This document shows, piece by piece, positions 58,592 to 64,000 of a DNA stretch of 64,000 nucleotides. Both the position numbers and the translations under genes were made by a program. The notes under the pieces are model-generated. The model was not told the DNA's origin and ran no database searches. It worked only from the letters and a program-made list of their open reading frames with translations. The first letter of the stretch is position 1, and every line of letters begins with the position of its first letter. The stretch is from JASHUC01 sp035606175 (GTDB lineage: Bacteria > Pseudomonadota > Gammaproteobacteria > Steroidobacterales > Steroidobacteraceae): NCBI GenBank assembly GCA_035606175.1, contig DATNFW010000033.1, positions 25,765-89,764 on the forward strand, written 5' to 3'.

Positions 58592-59224
58592 ATGGCCCAA
58601 ACCAATCCCAGTCACGCTCAGCGCATTGCGGCGCTCCGCGCGCGGGCGCGCGAGGAGATCACGAAGGGCGCCCTCACCAAGGATTACCCGCTCGATGCCG
58701 CACAGTCGGTCGCAGTGCTCAACCAGGCGCTCGCGACGGAGATCGTCTGCGTGCTGCGCTACCAGTTCCACTACTTCATGGCGACGGGCATCCACTCGCA
58801 GTCCGTGAAGGATGAGTTCAAGGAGCATGCGCGCGACGAGCAGGAACATGCCGAGCGCATCGCCGAGCGCATCAAGCAGCTCGGAGGCAAGCCGGAGATG
58901 AACCCGGACGTACTGACGAGCTTGAGCCACAGCGAGTACAAGGAGGGCAGCTCGCTCGCCGACATGATTCGCGAGGATCTGATCGCCGAGCGCATCGCGG
59001 TCGAGAGCTACCGGGAGATGGTGCGCTTCTTCGGCGAGCGCGATCCGACCTCGCGCATCCTGATGGAGGACATCCTCTCGAAGGAGGAGGAGCACGCGGA
59101 CGATCTTACCGACCTGCTCTTCGCGGTAGAGCCGCAGACGGGTGAGAAGCCGCGGCCGCTTTATTTCCCGGACGAGGTGCCGGGGCGTACCGGCGAGAGC
59201 GCCGACGGCAAGCCGCGGCAGTAG
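58592..59224 (+). CDS. Ferritin-like / bacterioferritin-type protein
   Basis: 210 residues. Four-helix bundle with paired di-iron motifs: ALATEIVCVLRYQFHYFMAT (Glu), EFKEHARDEQEHAERIAERI (ExxH), DLIAERIAVESYREMVRFFG (Glu) and MEDILSKEEEHADDLTDLLF (ExxH). Both metal sites appear complete. Longer than bacterioferritin by about 25 residues at each end, with a polar tail. SD GGGGAG 6 bases upstream. Likely iron storage or detoxification, possibly DNA protection. Sits 13 bases after the GH15 gene. Confidence 0.9.
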   Translation: MAQTNPSHAQRIAALRARAREEITKGALTKDYPLDAAQSVAVLNQALATEIVCVLRYQFHYFMATGIHSQSVKDEFKEHARDEQEHAERIAERIKQLGGKPEMNPDVLTSLSHSEYKEGSSLADMIREDLIAERIAVESYREMVRFFGERDPTSRILMEDILSKEEEHADDLTDLLFAVEPQTGEKPRPLYFPDEVPGRTGESADGKPRQ

Positions 59225-59246
59225 AGGGGCCCGCCGAGCCGGCGCA

Positions 59247-59582
59247 TCACAGCGAGCCGGAGGTACCGACGCCGAGATCGCCCGCCATCTGCTCGAAGTC
59301 GATGCGCACGTCATCGAGGGTCGGCAGGTCGAGCTCGCGAAGCATACGGTGCAGATCGGCCGCTCCGGGCGCCGCGAGCTCCGCGTGATAGGTGCGGTAG
59401 ATTTCGGCTGCCGAAGCGCCGCGCTCGAAACGTTCGCGCTCGCGCCGCGTCTGCGCCTGCGCAGCGCGCAGCTCACTGCGGCGCTCCTGAGGGAAGTGCT
59501 CCGGGCTCGCGGACAGCACGGGAGCGAACGCATGCTCGTCGAGGAATTCAAACAGACGATGCGCCACGTCGCGTTGAGTCAT
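59247..59582 (-). CDS. Conserved hypothetical protein, 111 residues
   Basis: Starts MTQRDVAHRLFEFLDEHAFA (ATG 59582; ATG 59606 is in frame). All-helical, charged: PEHFPQERRSELRAAQAQTR, IYRTYHAELAAPGAADLHRM, then ELDLPTLDDVRIDFEQMAGD. No TM, no signal, no known motif. Divergent from yihY with about 57 bases between and convergent with the ferritin-like gene. I do not recognise a function. Confidence 0.6.
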   Translation of the reverse strand: MTQRDVAHRLFEFLDEHAFAPVLSASPEHFPQERRSELRAAQAQTRRERERFERGASAAEIYRTYHAELAAPGAADLHRMLRELDLPTLDDVRIDFEQMAGDLGVGTSGSL

Positions 59583-59638
59583 GCGCGGATGAAAAGCAAC
59601 CCCCATGCCCGTCGCTCGCCATGGATGAGGAGCTCGCC

Positions 59639-60685
59639 ATGGACGCGGAGGTGAGGAAGACACCGCCGCTCTGGCGCGACCCGCACGGGATTTGGGCGCT
59701 CATTCGGGACAGCGCGTATGCCTGGAGCGAGGACCGCGCTTCGCGCAAAGGCGCGGCGCTCGCCTATTACATGGCCTTCTCGCTCGCCCCCATGCTCATC
59801 ATTGCAACGGCAGTCGCGGGCCTGATCTTCGGCCAGGCGGCGGCGCGCGGACAAATCTTCGAGCAGGCGAAGAACCTGCTCGGCACCGACGGAGCGCACG
59901 TCGTGCAGGCGATGATCGCGAATGCCGGGCGGCCGGGACGGGGCACGTGGCCCGCGATCCTCGGCGTCGTCACGATCGTCGTCGGCGCGACGAGCGCGCT
60001 CGCGGAGCTGAAGGACGGACTCGATCAAATCTGGAACACCCAGACCGGCAGGACTTTCCGCTTCGGCCACTATGTGCTCGAGTTTGCGCGCACGCGGCTC
60101 CTAGCGATCGGCGTCATCCTCACGCTCGGTCTGCTGCTCATTCTCTCGCTCGTGCTCTCCGCACTGCTCACCGGCGTGTCGCACGCGGTGGGAGTGAGCG
60201 GCACGATGAACATCCTGCTGCAGATCTTCAATTTTCTCTTGTCCTTCGGGCTCGTGACCGTACTCTTTGCGACCATCTACAAGGTGCTGCCGGCCGTACC
60301 GCTCGCCTGGCGCGACGTGATCGTCGGGGCGGTCGTGACCGCCGTACTGTTCAACATAGGCAAGCACGTGATCGGGGTATATCTCGGCAGCCGCGCATCG
60401 ACATCGATGTACGGCGCGGCCGGATCGCTGCTCGTCGTGCTCGTGTGGGTGTACTACTCGGCGCAGATATTCCTGTACGGCGCGGAGTTCACCAAGGTCT
60501 ATACACGACGCTACGGGTCGCTGCGGCGCATGGATCGGCCTCCGACCGCGCCGGGGCCGGGCATGTCGGGAGCGCCCGGACCGGTTGTCGCGTCCGCCCA
60601 AGCCGCGAGCGCCCCCACTCCCCGCCTTGATTCCCGCCGGACGATCGGAGAGGCTAGGACGCACACCGACGAACCCGATCGATGA
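59639..60685 (+). CDS. YihY/BrkB-family membrane protein
   Basis: 348 residues. ATG 59639 has GAGGAG 6 bases upstream and is preferred to the in-frame ATG 59621. Six TMs: MAFSLAPMLIIATAVAGLIF, TWPAILGVVTIVVGATSAL, LLAIGVILTLGLLLILSLVL, ILLQIFNFLLSFGLVTVLF, WRDVIVGAVVTAVLFNIG and GSLLVVLVWVYYSAQIFLYG. Formerly called ribonuclease BN by mistake; function unknown. A proline/alanine tail of about 45 residues follows. ATGA overlap with the DUF2007 gene. Confidence 0.9.
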   Translation: MDAEVRKTPPLWRDPHGIWALIRDSAYAWSEDRASRKGAALAYYMAFSLAPMLIIATAVAGLIFGQAAARGQIFEQAKNLLGTDGAHVVQAMIANAGRPGRGTWPAILGVVTIVVGATSALAELKDGLDQIWNTQTGRTFRFGHYVLEFARTRLLAIGVILTLGLLLILSLVLSALLTGVSHAVGVSGTMNILLQIFNFLLSFGLVTVLFATIYKVLPAVPLAWRDVIVGAVVTAVLFNIGKHVIGVYLGSRASTSMYGAAGSLLVVLVWVYYSAQIFLYGAEFTKVYTRRYGSLRRMDRPPTAPGPGMSGAPGPVVASAQAASAPTPRLDSRRTIGEARTHTDEPDR

Positions 60686-60933
60686 CCGACAAACACTGGG
60701 AAATCGCGGCGGTGGTGGCCGACACGCTCTCCGCGCAGGCGCTCGTCGGTCTCTTCGCCTCAGAGGGCGTGCCAGCACGCCTCATCACCGACAGCGAGCT
60801 GCTCGGCGCGGCTCGCCAGTGCCGCATTCTCGTGCCGGCCGCGATGATTCATCGCGCTCGCTGCGTGCTCTGGCAGACACGCTTCTCGGACGAGGAGCTC
60901 GCGTCCCTCGCCGTCGGCGAGAGCGGCGAGTGA
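60682..60933 (+). CDS. DUF2007 protein
   Basis: 83 residues. DUF2007 domain (IAAVVADTLSAQALVGLFAS, EGVPARLITDSELL, CRILVPAAMIHRARCVL), a small alpha-beta fold described as putative signal-transducing. ATG and stop overlap both neighbours (ATGA, GTGA), so yihY, this gene and the next are a coupled unit. Confidence 0.85.
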   Translation: MTDKHWEIAAVVADTLSAQALVGLFASEGVPARLITDSELLGAARQCRILVPAAMIHRARCVLWQTRFSDEELASLAVGESGE

Positions 60934-61265
60934 GGCCTCAGGACCTCACCTCGATCATCACCGCCGTATTCATCATCGGCATGGTGTGGCTGCGCACGCG
61001 CATGCACTACGCCCGCCTCGGGCGCGGCACGCCGCGCCTCGCCGGAGCCGGCCGCTGGTACTTCGCCGCGGTGCTCGGTGTGCTCGCTGCCGGCTGGTTC
61101 GTCGCACCGCCGATCGGCCGCTCGATCTGGCCCGCCGCGGGGGGCGATTCCACCATCCTGCGGGTGATCTGGTTCCTCGCGACGTACTACCTCTTCATCC
61201 TCGTGCATCGCGCGCTGCAGGCGCGCCGGATCGAGGTCTTCGGGGTCGCCGAGCCGGTCGATTAG
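60930..61265 (+). CDS. Small membrane protein, 111 residues
   Basis: GTG 60930 overlaps the DUF2007 stop. Three hydrophobic segments: LTSIITAVFIIGMVWLRT, WYFAAVLGVLAAGWFVA and RVIWFLATYYLFILVHRAL. No family recognised. Ends 6 bases before the convergent hslU stop. Position suggests a partner of YihY. Confidence 0.75.
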   Translation: MRPQDLTSIITAVFIIGMVWLRTRMHYARLGRGTPRLAGAGRWYFAAVLGVLAAGWFVAPPIGRSIWPAAGGDSTILRVIWFLATYYLFILVHRALQARRIEVFGVAEPVD

Positions 61266-61271
61266 CTGCCG

Positions 61272-62687
61272 TCAAAGAATGTAGCGGCTCAGGTCCTCGT
61301 CTTTGACGAGATTGCCCAGGTGGTCGTCGACGTACTTCGCGTCGACCGTGATCTCGGCTCCGCGCTGTTCGGTGGCGTCGTAGGACACCGACTCGAGCAG
61401 CCGCTCCATGACCGTGTGCAGGCGGCGCGCCCCGATGTTCTCCGTACGCTCGTTGACGTGGAAGGCGATCTCCGCGATGCGGCGCACGCCGTCGGGCGAG
61501 AACTCGACGCGGACCGCCTCGGTCGCGAGCAGCGCCTTGTACTGCGCGGTGAGCGAGGCGTCGGGCTCGGTGAGGATGCGGACGAAATCCTCGACTTTGA
61601 GGGAGTCGAGCTCGACTCGGATGGGCAGCCTTCCCTGCAGCTCCGGAATCAGATCCGAGGGCTTCGAGAGATGGAACGCGCCGGAAGCGATGAAGAGGAC
61701 GTGATCGGTCTTCACGGGGCCGTACTTCGTGGCGACGGTCGATCCCTCGACGAGCGGCAGCAGATCGCGCTGCACACCCTCGCGCGAGACGTCCGTGCCG
61801 ATCGTCTCCTGCCGGCGCGTGACCTTGTCGAGCTCATCGATGAACACGATGCCGTTCTGCTCCGCATTCGCGACCGCCTTTACCTTCAGCTCATCCTCAT
61901 TGATGAGTTTCGCGGCCTCCTCGTCCGTCAGCAGTCTGAGCGCCTCTCCCACGCGTACCTTGCGGGTGCGAGTGCGATTGCCGCCGAGGCTTTGGAACAT
62001 CGACTGCAGCTGCTGCTGCATCTCCTCCATGCCCGGCGGCGCCATGATCTCGACGCCCATCGGCATCATGCGCAGCTCCACCTCGATCTCGCGGTCATCG
62101 AGCTCGCCCTGGCGGAGCATGGCGCGGAATTTCTGGCGCGTTTCGGCGTCGCGGGGCTCGCGCGGCTCGTCCGTGGAGAAGCCGAGCGTGCGCGGCCGTG
62201 GCAGAAGCGCATCGAGGACGCGTTCCTCGGCAGCATCCGCCGCGCGCTGGCGGACCCGTTCCATCTCCTGCTCCCGCGTCATCTTCACGGCAACGTCCGC
62301 GAGCTCCTTGACGATCGAGTCCACGTCGCGGCCCACGTAGCCGACCTCGGTGAACTTCGTCGCCTCGACCTTCACGAACGGCGCATTCGCGAGCTTCGCG
62401 AGACGGCGCGCGATTTCGGTCTTGCCGACGCCGGTCGGCCCGATCATGAGAATGTTCTTCGGGGTGATCTCCTGGCGCAGCGGCTCCCCGACCTGCATGC
62501 GCCGCCAGCGGTTGCGCAGCGCGATGGCCACCGCGCGCTTGGCGGCGTCCTGGCCGATGATGTGCTTGTCGAGCTCCTGGACGATCTCTTGGGGGGTCAA
62601 GGCGCGGGGCAGCCCCTCGGCCTCCGCCGGCTGCGGCGCGGGCGATTGAGATGCGGGAGATTGCGGTGCGGGCGACTGCGGGCTCAC
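61272..62687 (-). CDS. hslU: ATP-dependent protease ATPase subunit HslU
   Basis: 471 residues from GTG 62687. Unfoldase that feeds HslV. Start extension of about 30 residues has SPAPQ/SPASQ repeats; TTG 62600 would start right at TPQEIVQELDKHIIGQ, the usual HslU N-terminus, and may be the real one. Walker A GPTGVGKTE, intermediate I-domain (from about 110), Walker B GIVFIDELDK, sensor regions SGAFHLSKPSDL and ENIGARRLHTVMERLLE, C-terminal tail LSRYIL that docks into HslV. Three bases after hslV. Confidence 0.95.
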   Translation of the reverse strand: MSPQSPAPQSPASQSPAPQPAEAEGLPRALTPQEIVQELDKHIIGQDAAKRAVAIALRNRWRRMQVGEPLRQEITPKNILMIGPTGVGKTEIARRLAKLANAPFVKVEATKFTEVGYVGRDVDSIVKELADVAVKMTREQEMERVRQRAADAAEERVLDALLPRPRTLGFSTDEPREPRDAETRQKFRAMLRQGELDDREIEVELRMMPMGVEIMAPPGMEEMQQQLQSMFQSLGGNRTRTRKVRVGEALRLLTDEEAAKLINEDELKVKAVANAEQNGIVFIDELDKVTRRQETIGTDVSREGVQRDLLPLVEGSTVATKYGPVKTDHVLFIASGAFHLSKPSDLIPELQGRLPIRVELDSLKVEDFVRILTEPDASLTAQYKALLATEAVRVEFSPDGVRRIAEIAFHVNERTENIGARRLHTVMERLLESVSYDATEQRGAEITVDAKYVDDHLGNLVKDEDLSRYIL

Positions 62688-62690
62688 GGG

Positions 62691-63227
62691 TCAGTTGAGC
62701 TCCTCGACGATGAGGTTGCGGTTCGTGTAGATACAGATGTCGGCGGCGATCGCGAGCGAGCGCTCGACGATCGAGCGCGCATCGAGCTCGGAGCTCTCGA
62801 GCAGCGCGCGCGCCGCAGCGAGCGCGAACGAGCCGCCGGAGCCGATCGCCGCCGCATCATGCTCGGGCTCGATCACATCGCCATTGCCGGAGATGACGAA
62901 GATCTTCTCGTGGTCGGCGACGAGCAGCAGCGCTTCGAGCCGGCGCAGATACCGGTCGGAGCGCCAGTCCTTCGCGAGCTCGATGGCGGCCCGCGTGAGA
63001 TTGCCGTACTTCTCGAGCTTGCCTTCGAAGCGCTCGAACAGCGTGAAGGCATCGGCCGTGCCGCCCGCAAAGCCGGCGAGCACCTTCTCACCGTAGAGCC
63101 TGCGCACTTTGCGCGCGTTGCCCTTCATGACCGTGTTGCCGAGGGTGACCTGCCCGTCGCCGCCGACGGCGACGGCGCCCTTGCGGCGGACGGCGAGAAT
63201 CGTGGTGCCATGCGGCTCGAAGCTCAT
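62691..63227 (-). CDS. hslV: ATP-dependent protease subunit HslV
   Basis: 178 residues. Threonine protease; after processing Thr8 (HGTTILAVRR) becomes the N-terminal nucleophile. GDGQVTLGNTVMKGNARKVR, GFAGGTADAFTLFERFE and AIGSGGSFALAAARALLE are family hallmarks. Start overlaps the xerC stop (ATGA), so xerC-hslV-hslU are co-transcribed. Removes misfolded proteins with HslU. Confidence 0.97.
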   Translation of the reverse strand: MSFEPHGTTILAVRRKGAVAVGGDGQVTLGNTVMKGNARKVRRLYGEKVLAGFAGGTADAFTLFERFEGKLEKYGNLTRAAIELAKDWRSDRYLRRLEALLLVADHEKIFVISGNGDVIEPEHDAAAIGSGGSFALAAARALLESSELDARSIVERSLAIAADICIYTNRNLIVEELN

Positions 63228-64000
63228 GATTCCTTACGCGATTTCCTGCGGGCGCGGGGGTGCGTGGCGTCGTAGATGCGGGCAAGGTGCTGGAAGTCAA
63301 GGTGGGTGTAGACCTGGGTCGTCGAGATATCGGCGTGGCCGAGCAACTCCTGTACGCCGCGCAGATCCCCGCTCGACTCGAGCAGATGCGATGCGAAGGA
63401 GTGACGGAACAGGTGCGGATGCACGTGCATCGGCAGCCCCTGCCGGCGCGCCCAGTACGCAACGCGCGCCTGCACGGCGCGACGCCCGAGGCGACGGCCG
63501 CCCCGGCCGACGAAGAGCGCCGCGGTGTCGGCGCCCGCCATGCCCGTCCGGCGGCCACACCAGCTCTCGAGCGCCGCGAGGGCGTGCCGGCCGACGGGGA
63601 TGACGCGCTCTTTGCCGCCTTTCCCGAGGACGCGCACCGTGCGATCGGTGACGTGGACGTCACCGACATCGAGCTGCACGAGCTCTGCGAGGCGCAGGCC
63701 GGAGGAGTAGAGCAGCTCCATCATGGCGCGGTCGCGAGCAACAAACGGGCCCTCGCCCGGCAGCTCGAGGAGCCGCGCCATCTGTTCCGGGTCGAGCACC
63801 TGCGGCAGCCGCCGCGCAGCCTTCGGTGCCCGCACGTCCGCTCCGGCATTGCTCTCGATCCGCTTCTCACGCACGAGCAGGAAGCGCAGGAAGCTGCGCA
63901 CCGCCGAGAGCCGCCGCTGGATGCTGCGCGGGGCGAGCCCGGATGCGTGCGACTGTGCTGCGAAGACCCTCAGGTGCTGGCTGTCGAGCTCGCGCCACTC
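63224..64000 (-). CDS. xerC: Tyrosine recombinase XerC (5' end outside window)
   Basis: 258 codons visible, running off the right edge; about 40 N-terminal residues are missing. SAM-like core-binding domain (LRVFAAQSHASGLAPRSIQR, then RLSAVRSFLRFLL) and catalytic domain with Arg in SSGLRLAELVQLD, Lys in VLGKGGKERVIPV, His-x-x-Arg in HLFRHSFASHLLESSG, His in LLGHADISTTQ and Tyr in VYTHLD. Resolves chromosome dimers with XerD at dif. The order xerC-hslV-hslU is conserved in related genomes. Confidence 0.95.
   Translation of the reverse strand, partial: EWRELDSQHLRVFAAQSHASGLAPRSIQRRLSAVRSFLRFLLVREKRIESNAGADVRAPKAARRLPQVLDPEQMARLLELPGEGPFVARDRAMMELLYSSGLRLAELVQLDVGDVHVTDRTVRVLGKGGKERVIPVGRHALAALESWCGRRTGMAGADTAALFVGRGGRRLGRRAVQARVAYWARRQGLPMHVHPHLFRHSFASHLLESSGDLRGVQELLGHADISTTQVYTHLDFQHLARIYDATHPRARRKSRKES

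Noticed and set aside
61320..63275. A 651-codon plus-strand frame over hslU and hslV
   Set aside because: Shadow of two conserved genes.

Overview
The window reads as a chromosomal segment of a high-GC Gammaproteobacterium from the Xanthomonadales / Nevskiales / Steroidobacter neighbourhood. This rests on the def-fmt-rsmB-DUF4390-ntrYX block, smg-dprA-lysM next to topA, a GGAGQIG-type malate dehydrogenase, hslVU beside xerC, and argS beside a SPOR protein. Genes are packed tightly, many stop and start codons overlap (ATGA, GTGA, TTGA), and TTG/GTG starts are common. I found no tRNA, rRNA, CRISPR array, insertion sequence or prophage gene, and no gene-free stretch longer than about 270 bases.

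Layout. 1-3.8 kb (minus): 3'-truncated fadE, mdh, and an ECF sigma factor with a membrane partner. 3.9-7.1 kb (plus): a promoter overlapped by a perfect palindrome, a 38-residue membrane microprotein, a YtrA-type GntR regulator, an ABC ATPase and a permease, then dps with a hairpin over its ribosome-binding site. 7.1-16.4 kb: a degenerate PLD-like protein, a GGDEF-EAL protein, a VanY-type carboxypeptidase overlapping an HD protein tail to tail, prlC and gor. 16.4-26.7 kb (minus): pqiAB, aroE, rlmJ (apparently starting at ATC), topA, a terminator, smg, dprA and a LysM lipoprotein.

26.8-37.9 kb (plus): def, fmt, rsmB, DUF4390, an NtrY-like kinase, an NtrX-like regulator with a broken AAA+ core, a c-di-GMP phosphodiesterase, and an ECF42-type sigma factor with two YCII/DGPF genes. 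38-42.2 kb: GST, GFA protein, signal peptidase I, SPOR protein and argS. 42.2-47.4 kb: a second YtrA-type GntR gene divergent from a three-gene MacB/FtsX-like efflux operon, lying between argS and priA. 47.4-53.6 kb: priA, a coupled four-gene sigma / DUF3619-like / exported protein / DUF3106 operon, a cyclophilin and a proline-rich lipoprotein. 53.6-64 kb: LpxL-like acyltransferase, baeRF-type protein, sodB, GH15 hydrolase, ferritin-like protein, YihY, DUF2007, hslU, hslV and xerC (5' end outside the window).

Themes are envelope maintenance and stress. There are three sigma-factor loci, each with associated genes, two GntR-controlled ABC systems, two c-di-GMP proteins, and oxidative or iron defence (Dps, ferritin-like protein, SodB, Gor, GST). 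The most interesting signals are regulatory or translational: the putative ATC start of rlmJ, the SD-sequestering dps hairpin, the tandem hairpins before topA, back-to-back overlapping promoters at the efflux locus, the microprotein-led GntR/ABC operon, and six genes with a -10-like hexamer 6-8 bases before the start codon, which suggests leaderless mRNAs.
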